From contig URVP01000093.1 in NCBI GenBank assembly GCA_900551345.1, positions 1 through 5,979 of the forward strand: DNA of 5,979 nt, in the 5' to 3' direction. Positions 1 to 5,073 of the stretch are shown in pieces (position 1 is the stretch's first letter; each line of letters starts with the position of its first letter). The notes beneath the pieces were generated by a model. The model was not told where the DNA came from and did not search any database. It saw only the letters and a program-made list of their open reading frames with translations. This DNA comes from an uncultured Eubacteriales bacterium (GTDB lineage Bacteria; Bacillota; Clostridia; Monoglobales; UMGS1388). The translations under genes were made by a program, and so were the position numbers.

Positions 1-990
1 GTTTATATGGCTGTTTACTCTGCTGTAAGTGCAGCTGTCAGTGAGGGTGGCCCGGTGCGGGTGTCTGCTCCGGAGAAAAACCGTGAAGTTCAAGAGATTA
101 AAGCGCCCCCACTTATTTCGGTTGAAGGTCATGCCCATATAAATAAAATAGAAAAGCCTGTTTTTGAAATGAAAAGCAGAGATGAAACAGAAAGAATTAT
201 CAGGGAAATACATGAGGTGTTTATGGATGATTCGGATAGTAGACAGAAAGCTTTAGATAATAATAACCAATGTGTAAATAACCAAGAATGTGTTTTGGAG
301 ATAGAGCGTCCTCCTGTTTCGCCTTATTCAGAGAAAGAAGATCTTAGTTTTTCTTCTCCTTCTGAGCCTAATTTATATCAGCAACAAGAGCTCCCTAAGC
401 TAACCGAGGAGCAAGTTCGGGAGGTGTCAGAGGATTACAGAATTATCGGTCAGCTTTTCGATACATATATACTTATAGAGCGGGGTTCAGGTTTTATTTT
501 AATAGATCAGCACGCAGCTCACGAACGACAAAAATATGAAGAACTAAAAAATCTTAAAATAAATGGACAAGTAATGCTTGTTCCTGCCATTGTAAAGCTA
601 ACTCCGGTGGAATTCAGAGCGGTTTTGGACAATATGGATTTATTTGAAGAGTTAGGCTTTGAAATAGATGATTTCGGCAATGATTCGGTAGCGGTCCGCC
701 AAGCACCAATATCTCTTGACACTGCATTGATAAAGGACATAATCTGTGAAATTGCGGAAAACATAATGACAGGCAAAAAACAAGTCAGAGCCTATATCCA
801 GGACAGAGCAATTTATACAATCGCCTGCAAAAGTGCAATTAAGGCGAACAGGCGGCTGACTGATGCGGAGATGGAAAAGCTTGCGGATTGGGTATTTTCG
901 GTAAAAGATGTTAATACATGCCCCCATGGCAGACCGGTAAGCATTGAACTTTCAAAATATGAAATCGAAAAGATGTTCGGCAGAGTCTGA
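1..990 (+). CDS. mutL: DNA mismatch repair protein MutL, C-terminal part (5' end outside window)
   Basis: This is the C-terminal half of MutL, the mismatch repair factor that couples MutS recognition to strand incision. The reading frame is open from base 1, so the ATG at 7 is probably internal; residues below are counted from it. The N-terminal ATPase domain lies upstream, and residues 1-15 look like the tail of the transducer domain. Residues about 20-140 form a polar, low-conservation linker. The dimerisation/endonuclease domain starts near residue 143. It shows the metal-binding motif DQHA-x2-E-x4-E (D167 to E178), an ACK-x-AIKA motif (273-280) and CPHGRP (305-310), all marks of endonuclease-proficient MutL as in Bacillus subtilis, which lacks MutH. 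QVMLVP (188-193) fits the beta-clamp-binding pattern QxxLxP. The gene ends in TGA, 17 bases before miaA, so they are probably co-transcribed. mutS would be expected upstream. Family assignment is very secure. Confidence 0.96.
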   Translation, partial: VYMAVYSAVSAAVSEGGPVRVSAPEKNREVQEIKAPPLISVEGHAHINKIEKPVFEMKSRDETERIIREIHEVFMDDSDSRQKALDNNNQCVNNQECVLEIERPPVSPYSEKEDLSFSSPSEPNLYQQQELPKLTEEQVREVSEDYRIIGQLFDTYILIERGSGFILIDQHAAHERQKYEELKNLKINGQVMLVPAIVKLTPVEFRAVLDNMDLFEELGFEIDDFGNDSVAVRQAPISLDTALIKDIICEIAENIMTGKKQVRAYIQDRAIYTIACKSAIKANRRLTDAEMEKLADWVFSVKDVNTCPHGRPVSIELSKYEIEKMFGRV

Positions 991-1007
991 ACAAAAGGAG
1001 TTATGAT

Positions 1008-1937
1008 ATGATACCCGTTGTAATTGTGGCCGGTCCTACAGCTAGCGGAAAAACAGCTCTTTCAATAGAACTGGCTAAAAGGATTAACGGAGAAATTATC
1101 TGTGCCGATTCAATGCAGATATATAAATATATGGACATCGGCTCAGCAAAACCCGACGAAGAAGAACGCTGCGGTGTTAAGCATCATCTTTTCGGATTTG
1201 TCGATCCCCGAGACAATTTTTCACTTGCTGATTATATAGTAAACGCCAAAGCTGCCATTGATGACATCACCGGCAGAGGCCACATTCCGATGGTTGTGGG
1301 AGGCACAGGTCTCTATATTGACACACTTATTGACAATGTTTCTTTGGATAATTCACAGCCGGACGAAGAGTATCGAAAACAATTAAAAAAACTTTCGACC
1401 GATTTCGGCACAAAATATCTTCATGATATGCTTAAATATATAGATGCAGATGAAGCGGAGCGAATTTCCGAAAATGACGAAAAACGCATCATCCGTGCCC
1501 TTGAAATATATAAATGTACAGGCAGGACCAAAACAGAGCAAAACAAGCTTTCCAGAATGAATTCATCACCATACGACGGTACATGGTTTGCCATAGATAT
1601 GGATAGAGAGACGCTGTATGACCGCATTAACAGGCGTGTCGATTTAATGCTCGAAAAAGGATTGGTAAAAGAGGTGGAAAACCTCCTTAATATGGGTGTT
1701 ACTCAGGAAAATACTGCCATGCAGGGTATAGGATACAAGGAAATTGCAGAATATATATCGGGGAAGACAACTTTGAGTGATGCTATCGATATGATAAAGA
1801 AAAGAACACGCAATTATGCCAAGCGTCAGATGACATGGTTCAGACGCAACTCAAGAATAATTTATGTAAAATATGACAATCTTGAAAAAATGTCTGAATT
1901 TTGTTATAAATATGTGGAAAATTTAAATAAATTGTGA
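1008..1937 (+). CDS. miaA: tRNA dimethylallyltransferase MiaA
   Basis: MiaA transfers the dimethylallyl group of DMAPP to N6 of adenosine 37 in tRNAs that read codons starting with U, giving i6A, which stabilises codon-anticodon pairing. The 309 residues match the usual family length. Visible motifs are the P-loop GPTASGKT (9-16), the substrate-site segment DSMQIYKYMDIGSAKP (34-49), GGTGLY (98-103) with the conserved Thr100, GIGYKE (240-245) and the C-terminal tRNA-binding signature AKRQMTWFRR (271-280). The start at 1008 is set by AAGGAG at 995-1000, seven bases upstream; the ATG at 1003 reads into a stop after two codons and is not a start. It follows mutL closely and precedes hfq, an order known from many Firmicutes and, for miaA-hfq, from proteobacteria. 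The TGA stop lies inside a 16-base palindrome. No domain is missing. Confidence 0.97.
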   Translation: MIPVVIVAGPTASGKTALSIELAKRINGEIICADSMQIYKYMDIGSAKPDEEERCGVKHHLFGFVDPRDNFSLADYIVNAKAAIDDITGRGHIPMVVGGTGLYIDTLIDNVSLDNSQPDEEYRKQLKKLSTDFGTKYLHDMLKYIDADEAERISENDEKRIIRALEIYKCTGRTKTEQNKLSRMNSSPYDGTWFAIDMDRETLYDRINRRVDLMLEKGLVKEVENLLNMGVTQENTAMQGIGYKEIAEYISGKTTLSDAIDMIKKRTRNYAKRQMTWFRRNSRIIYVKYDNLEKMSEFCYKYVENLNKL

Positions 1938-1950
1938 TATACTTATATCA
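1935..1950. repeat. 16-base palindrome at the miaA stop / hfq promoter
   Basis: The sequence TGATATA-CT-TATATCA is a perfect inverted repeat with 7-base arms and a 2-base centre. It starts within the miaA TGA stop and ends ten bases before the TATAAT at 1960. That placement, covering the expected -35 area, suits a binding site for a dimeric regulator. It is very AT-rich, so chance or a DNA-bending role is also possible. The 2-base centre makes a stable RNA hairpin unlikely. Confidence 0.4.
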
Positions 1951-1965
1951 AGATGCAACTATAAT
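1937..1965 (+). promoter_or_regulatory. candidate SigA-type promoter for hfq
   Basis: A consensus -10 box TATAAT lies at 1960-1965. At the ideal 17-base spacing the -35 position (1937-1942, ATATAC) is a poor match to TTGACA, and there is no TG extension of the -10. If used, it would give an hfq leader of roughly 35 bases carrying the ribosome binding site. The weak -35 overlaps the palindrome at 1935-1950, which would fit an activator- or repressor-controlled promoter. This is inferred from sequence alone. Confidence 0.4.
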
Positions 1966-2008
1966 CTATTTATTTGGTTAAATTTGCATTAAAGAGAGGG
2001 GTATAATT

Positions 2009-2242
2009 ATGGTTAATCTACAGGACCTTTTTTTGAATCAATCCAGAAAGGAACATACAACGGTTACCATTTATCTTGTTAATGGTTTTCAGTTCAAGGG
2101 AATAGTAAAGGGTTTTGACAGCTATACGGTTGTGCTGGAAAGTGAGGAAAGACAGCAGCTTGTATACAAACATGCCATTTCCACCATCGTTCCGTCCAAA
2201 AGAATTAACCTTAATGTGCAAAACAGCGATAATGAACAGTGA
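2009..2242 (+). CDS. hfq: RNA chaperone Hfq
   Basis: Hfq is a ring-forming hexameric Sm-like protein that binds U-rich 3' ends and A-rich mRNA stretches and can pair small RNAs with mRNAs. The 77-residue protein opens with NLQDLFLNQSRKEH and contains the Sm1 segment YLVNGFQFKG (22-31) and the Sm2 signature YKHAIST (53-59), including the proximal-site residues Gln5, Tyr39 (where Escherichia coli has Phe42), Lys54 and His55. The lateral rim reads RKEH (13-16) instead of the E. coli RRER, closer to the B. subtilis type. After the Sm core there is only a short polar tail ending at residue 77, as is common in Gram-positive Hfq. The start is supported by GAGAGGGG at 1994-2001, seven bases before ATG. 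It lies 71 bases after miaA, with a candidate promoter in the gap. The family call is certain; its regulatory weight in this host is unknown. Confidence 0.97.
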   Translation: MVNLQDLFLNQSRKEHTTVTIYLVNGFQFKGIVKGFDSYTVVLESEERQQLVYKHAISTIVPSKRINLNVQNSDNEQ

Positions 2243-2245
2243 TTT

Positions 2246-2264
2246 CGGACAAGGCCTCTGTCTG
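2246..2264 (+). other. small RNA hairpin between hfq and the HlyD-like gene
   Basis: CGGACA (2246-2251) pairs with TGTCTG (2259-2264) over six pairs, one of them G-U, around a 7-base loop AGGCCTC. It begins four bases after the hfq stop. No T-run follows, so it is not a normal intrinsic terminator. It could protect the hfq mRNA end or affect initiation of the next gene, which has no clear ribosome binding site. Short stems like this also arise by chance. Confidence 0.3.
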
Positions 2265-2292
2265 ATAGGAACGGTTGTGTAAATAACAGATT

Positions 2293-3543
2293 ATGAGCAG
2301 AAAACATACTAAAGAAAAACACAGAAGAAAAAATCATGCCAAGGGTAAAACGCTGACGATTATAATCACAGCGGTAATTATAATACTTGTTTTGAGGTGT
2401 TTGTTTTACCTGTATTCCGACGACCCGAAAACCAGTATGGCTCGATCCGGAAATATCGAAGATGTTATAACTGCAACAGGTTATGTTATCAGAGATGAAA
2501 CAGTTTTAGAAGCACCTGCCGGAGGCACACTTAGCTGTCAGGCCAGTGAAGGCGAGCGGGTTTCAAAGGATTCTGTTGTAGCAAGGGTGTATAATGGAGT
2601 CGAGGATGAGCAACTACAGATTAAACTGAATTCAATAAATGAACAGTTGCTTGCATACGGAGACGATATGCAGCAAGGTGAGTTTAAAACAGATGATACC
2701 TACTCGGTTGAATATCAGACACGAGCGTTTGTAAAAAACATTGTATCATCTATGAAGGACGGCAATATGGAAAAAGCACTTTCTGAAAAACAGCAGCTTG
2801 TAAGAGTTCTTGACCGGTACAAGGAAGAGGGCGAAGATACTACATATGACAGTCTTGTGAAAGAAAAAGAAGCGCTTGAGCAGTCTCTTCAAGGCTCAAG
2901 CAGTCCTATTACAGCTCCCATTTCGGGCATATTTTCAACTCAGATTGACGGATATGAAGATTTTTTCGATACAACGGACATATCAAAGATTACGGCAGAT
3001 GTACTTGACCGTGCCGATGACAAAAGCCCTGTTTCATATGATAACAAAGTAGAAGCGGGCAAGCCGGTTGCTAAAATATTTGATAATTTTGAATGGTACT
3101 ATGCAGCTCAGGTTAGCAATAACGATGTTATGGATCTTCGTTTGAACAGCACTGTCAATATTCGTTTTACCGATATTTCCAATGACCTGCTTCCGGCCAC
3201 TGTATGTGCACTTAACAAATCTTCCGATGGCAGAACGGTTTTGGTTTTAAGCTGTAACAGATATGAAGAGTCAATATACCGGCTTCGTAAAACCACAACA
3301 GAAATCGTGTTGGGTACATATTCAGGACTTAAGGTACCAAAATCTGCTATTCATATGAACAACAATAAAAAAACGGGCGTGTATGTGTTGCGTGACGGAG
3401 TAATGCTTTTTAAAGAAACTGAGGTTCTATATGCAGGCGACACCAGCGTTATAATAAAAGAATCAACGGATTCATCAGGTGTTATGCTTTACGATGAAGT
3501 TATAATAAGCGGAAAAAACTTACAGGATGGGCGTAGGCTATGA
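2293..3543 (+). CDS. HlyD-like single-pass membrane adaptor protein
   Basis: This 416-residue protein has the layout of a HlyD/RND-type periplasmic adaptor, here facing the extracytoplasmic space of a Gram-positive cell. A basic N-terminus (1-19) is followed by one membrane helix (about 20-41). Residues 58-101 form the first half of a lipoyl-like barrel-sandwich fold (ITATGYVIRDE, APAGGTL, EGERVSKDSVVARV). A mostly helical, charged section (about 104-200) probably makes the alpha-hairpin. The second lipoyl half starts at TAPISGIFSTQIDGYE (207-222), is interrupted by an acidic insert of about 30 residues, and resumes at KVEAGKPVAKIF (252-263). Beta-barrel strands and a GLKVPKSAI segment (345-353) follow, as in membrane-proximal domains of adaptors. 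The ATG is the only plausible start, because an in-frame TAA lies six bases before it, yet no good ribosome binding site precedes it. Its stop overlaps the ylmE start (ATGA). No ABC transporter or outer component is nearby, so substrate and partner are unknown. Confidence 0.85.
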   Translation: MSRKHTKEKHRRKNHAKGKTLTIIITAVIIILVLRCLFYLYSDDPKTSMARSGNIEDVITATGYVIRDETVLEAPAGGTLSCQASEGERVSKDSVVARVYNGVEDEQLQIKLNSINEQLLAYGDDMQQGEFKTDDTYSVEYQTRAFVKNIVSSMKDGNMEKALSEKQQLVRVLDRYKEEGEDTTYDSLVKEKEALEQSLQGSSSPITAPISGIFSTQIDGYEDFFDTTDISKITADVLDRADDKSPVSYDNKVEAGKPVAKIFDNFEWYYAAQVSNNDVMDLRLNSTVNIRFTDISNDLLPATVCALNKSSDGRTVLVLSCNRYEESIYRLRKTTTEIVLGTYSGLKVPKSAIHMNNNKKTGVYVLRDGVMLFKETEVLYAGDTSVIIKESTDSSGVMLYDEVIISGKNLQDGRRL

Positions 3544-4235
3544 TAGAAGAAAGGATCAATGAAATAAGATTAAAAATCAGACAAGCAGCCCAAAAGAGCG
3601 GAAGGTCTGAACAGGACATTACTCTTATTGGCGTAAGCAAGACTTTTCCGGCAGAACATATTATCCCTGCAACTAAATGTGGAATATGCGATTTGGGGGA
3701 AAACAGAGTTCAGGAATTATTGGAAAAGTACGATCAAATTCCCGGAGTTCGCTGGCATCTTATAGGGCATCTTCAGAAAAACAAGGTAAAATATATTGTT
3801 GATAAAGTACATATGATTCATTCTGTTGACTCCTATGAATTAGCACAGGAAATAGACAAGCGTGCAAAATTAATAGATAAACGGCAAAAGATACTTGTTC
3901 AGGTAAGTATGGTGGGAGAAGAATCAAAATTTGGAATAGCCCCCGATTTATGCAGTGATTTAATAAATAAAATTTCAATCTTGAATAATATTGAGGTTTG
4001 TGGTATAATGACTATACCGCCTATATATGATAATCCTCAAAGTACCAGAAAGTTGTTTAGAGACTGTAAGTTTTTGTTTGAGGACATTAAAGCACAAAAC
4101 ATACCGGGTGTAAATATGCAGCATCTTTCTATGGGTATGTCTGCTGACTACCCCATTGCAATTGAAGAAGGTGCTACGATGGTGCGTTTGGGACGAGTAA
4201 TTTTCGGAGAAAGAGATTACGGCGGCATTAATTGA
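3540..4235 (+). CDS. ylmE: YggS/YlmE family PLP homeostasis protein
   Basis: This 231-residue protein belongs to the YggS/PROSC family, single-domain alanine-racemase-like TIM barrels that bind pyridoxal 5'-phosphate without a known catalytic activity and keep PLP and amino-acid pools balanced. Visible motifs are IGVSKTFP with the PLP-binding Lys34, GENRVQEL (53-60), WHLIGHLQKNK (72-82), HSVDS, and the phosphate-binding end SMGMSADYPIAI (197-208) followed by GATMVRLGRVIFGER. The length is normal. The start codon overlaps the preceding stop as ATGA (3540-3543), which suggests translational coupling to the HlyD-like gene; AGGATGG at 3524-3530 can serve as ribosome binding site. Position directly upstream of sepF matches the ylmE-sepF order of the division cluster in Firmicutes. 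Why a PLP protein travels with division genes is not settled. The symbol rests on this synteny; yggS is equally valid. Confidence 0.95.
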   Translation: MIEERINEIRLKIRQAAQKSGRSEQDITLIGVSKTFPAEHIIPATKCGICDLGENRVQELLEKYDQIPGVRWHLIGHLQKNKVKYIVDKVHMIHSVDSYELAQEIDKRAKLIDKRQKILVQVSMVGEESKFGIAPDLCSDLINKISILNNIEVCGIMTIPPIYDNPQSTRKLFRDCKFLFEDIKAQNIPGVNMQHLSMGMSADYPIAIEEGATMVRLGRVIFGERDYGGIN

Positions 4236-4236
4236 G

Positions 4237-4258
4237 TTATAAAGCAGACGGCTTATAA
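4237..4258 (+). terminator. weak AT-rich hairpin after ylmE
   Basis: TTATAAAGC (4237-4245) pairs with GCTTATAA (4251-4258) over eight base pairs with a single bulged A at 4243 and a 5-base loop. It starts two bases after the ylmE stop. The bases that follow, GTTTAAACTTTT, are U-rich but broken by an AAA, so any termination would be partial. It may separate the upstream operon from sepF, which has its own candidate promoter just downstream. The stem has only two G-C pairs. Confidence 0.3.
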
Positions 4259-4268
4259 GTTTAAACTT
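4257..4268. repeat. 12-base perfect palindrome in the sepF leader
   Basis: AAGTTTAAACTT is its own reverse complement across 12 bases. It covers the candidate -35 box of the sepF promoter (4260-4265) and overlaps the 3' arm of the hairpin after ylmE. A dimeric repressor site is one reading; the other is chance in AT-rich DNA. Confidence 0.3.
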
Positions 4269-4288
4269 TTAGCTTTCTGTATTATAAA
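4260..4288 (+). promoter_or_regulatory. candidate SigA-type promoter for sepF
   Basis: TTTAAA (4260-4265) and TATAAA (4283-4288) are separated by 17 bases and match the SigA consensus at four and five of six positions. The site is in the 100-base gap between ylmE and sepF and would give a leader of about 40 bases. A gap of this size inside an otherwise tight block supports separate transcription of sepF. Many AT-rich hexamers occur here, so the exact boxes are uncertain. Confidence 0.4.
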
Positions 4289-4335
4289 ATTTTTAAAACG
4301 ATACATAAAACTTATCCATGAGGAGGATATAAAAA

Positions 4336-4770
4336 ATGGCAGGATTTGTTGAAAAAGTAATGGGTTCACTGGGTTTCGAGGTTGATCATGACGACGAAAA
4401 GGAGTTTCTTGAGCCTCAGCCTGAGCAGGAGCCGGAATACGGCAGGGCAAACAAAAGGGGAAAAGTAGTGAATATTAATACAACAACCCGTCTTAATGTT
4501 GTCGTTATCGCTCCTGAAACCTTTGAAGACGCAAGAGACATCGCTGACCATCTTAAATCAAAGAAACCGTGCGTTGTAAATCTTGAAAGTGTTGATAAAG
4601 AGATTTCAAGAAGAATCATAGACTTCTTGAGCGGTTCTGTTTATGCTCTCGATGGCAATATTCAGAAAATCTCAACGGGGATTTTCCTTATTGCTCCTTA
4701 CAATGTAAGCATTATGGGCGATTTTAAGGACGAGCTTCGTAACAAAGGTGTTTTTCCCTGGAACTATTAA
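4336..4770 (+). CDS. sepF: Cell division protein SepF
   Basis: SepF is a cytoplasmic division protein that binds the C-terminal tail of FtsZ, polymerises into rings or arcs, and anchors the Z-ring to the membrane. The 144-residue protein starts with a short amphipathic helix (MAGFVEKVMGSLGF), the expected membrane anchor, followed by an acidic, proline/glutamate-rich linker (16-35). The globular SepF core runs from about 47 to 138, with ETFEDARDIADHLKSKKPCVVNLE (61-84), the highly conserved RIIDFLSGSVYALDG (93-107) and IQKIS-GIFLIAP (109-121). Gly107 falls at the conserved glycine of the DFLSG-VYA-GG region. The start is fixed by AGGAGG at 4321-4326, nine bases upstream. The protein ends FPWNY rather than with the longer charged tail of B. 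subtilis SepF. ylmE is upstream as usual, but ylmG, ylmH and divIVA do not follow within this window. Confidence 0.96.
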   Translation: MAGFVEKVMGSLGFEVDHDDEKEFLEPQPEQEPEYGRANKRGKVVNINTTTRLNVVVIAPETFEDARDIADHLKSKKPCVVNLESVDKEISRRIIDFLSGSVYALDGNIQKISTGIFLIAPYNVSIMGDFKDELRNKGVFPWNY

Positions 4771-4853
4771 TTTTAGCAGGATAATTGTTTTAAGGGGTTG
4801 TGCCTTTCTTTATTAAGTTTGTTTTGCCATTAGTAAAAGGCTTAATTATGTAC

Positions 4854-4987
4854 TTGATTACACAACTATACATGTAATACCATCGGAAAATGACAATTTT
4901 ATAAATCATGCTTACAAAATCCATCTTTTGAATATCACAATATGATGGATTTTGTGTTATTCCAAACATGTACAGTTGAGTTATTAA
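4854..4987. repeat. 134-base element with terminal inverted repeats (MITE-like candidate)
   Basis: The left arm at 4854-4875 and the reverse complement of the right arm at 4966-4987 agree at 18 of 22 positions. The inner 13 bases are the best part: CAACTATACATGT (4863-4875) against CAACTGTACATGT (complement of 4966-4978), one mismatch. No coding frame of useful length lies between them; a separate 12-bp stem-loop occupies 4914-4955. Size, terminal repeats and position in an intergenic gap resemble a miniature inverted-repeat transposable element or the remnant of an insertion sequence. I see no convincing target-site duplication; the flanks are AT-rich and ambiguous. It could instead be a long-range RNA structure in the leader of the next gene. 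The inverted repeat is directly visible; the mobile origin is inference. Confidence 0.45.
4914..4955. terminator. 12-bp perfect stem-loop, candidate bidirectional terminator
   Basis: ACAAAATCCATC (4914-4925) pairs perfectly with GATGGATTTTGT (4944-4955) around an 18-base loop. On the + strand the 3' arm ends TTTTGTGTTATT, and the complementary strand has a matching T-run, so it could stop transcription from either side. It is the best terminator candidate after sepF, though it lies 144 bases past the stop, has a large loop, and its U-tract is interrupted by G. It sits inside the inverted-repeat element at 4854-4987 and may be an intrinsic part of it. Confidence 0.5.
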
Positions 4988-5073
4988 TAAAATGGGGATG
5001 TATGGGCAGGTAATAGCAGTGCGTCAGTAAAATAGACAAGCCGTGCTCATTAAAATGCGGGAGAGGAGAATTT

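Larger units (their letters stand above)
4771..5073. other. 303-base non-coding gap between sepF and the polysaccharide gene
   Basis: The gap holds the inverted-repeat element (4854-4987) with its central stem-loop, and a downstream leader (4988-5073). I find no tRNA-like fold, no riboswitch consensus I recognise, and only tiny frames of 9 and 12 codons without ribosome binding sites (4848-4877 and 4992-5030). A promoter for the downstream gene is expected here. TTGCCA at 4824-4829 is a fair -35, but no good -10 follows at proper spacing. TTGAGT at 4976-4981 pairs only with a poor -10 (TGTATG at 4999-5004). The promoter therefore stays unassigned. Confidence 0.5.

Noticed and set aside
519..927. 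Two overlapping reverse-strand frames of 85 and 91 codons
   Set aside because: They run opposite the conserved MutL endonuclease domain, overlap one another, and have no family signature.
1953..1989. ATGCAA/TTGCAT inverted repeat flanking the hfq -10 box
   Set aside because: It is only 6 bp with a 25-base loop, well within what AT-rich sequence gives by chance.
4318..4332. In-frame ATG upstream of sepF as an alternative start or leader peptide
   Set aside because: The frame ATG-AGG-AGG-ATA-TAA stops after four codons and overlaps the sepF ribosome binding site, so it cannot extend sepF. A regulatory role is not supported by anything else.
4792..4846. Further hairpins just after sepF (AAGG/CCTT at 4792-4806, GCCTTT/AAAGGC at 4802-4841, ATTAAG/CTTAAT at 4812-4846)
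   Set aside because: The stems are only 4-6 bp, mutually exclusive, or have loops near 30 bases, so they are not convincing terminators.
4848..5030. Tiny frames of 9 and 12 codons in the gap (4848-4877, 4992-5030)
   Set aside because: Neither has a ribosome binding site, and the first overlaps the left inverted-repeat arm. They are too short to support as genes.
4988..5073. Riboswitch or processive antitermination RNA (such as c-di-GMP or EAR type) before the polysaccharide gene
   Set aside because: The context made it worth looking for, but I could not match any core motif or a stable multi-stem fold in this stretch.
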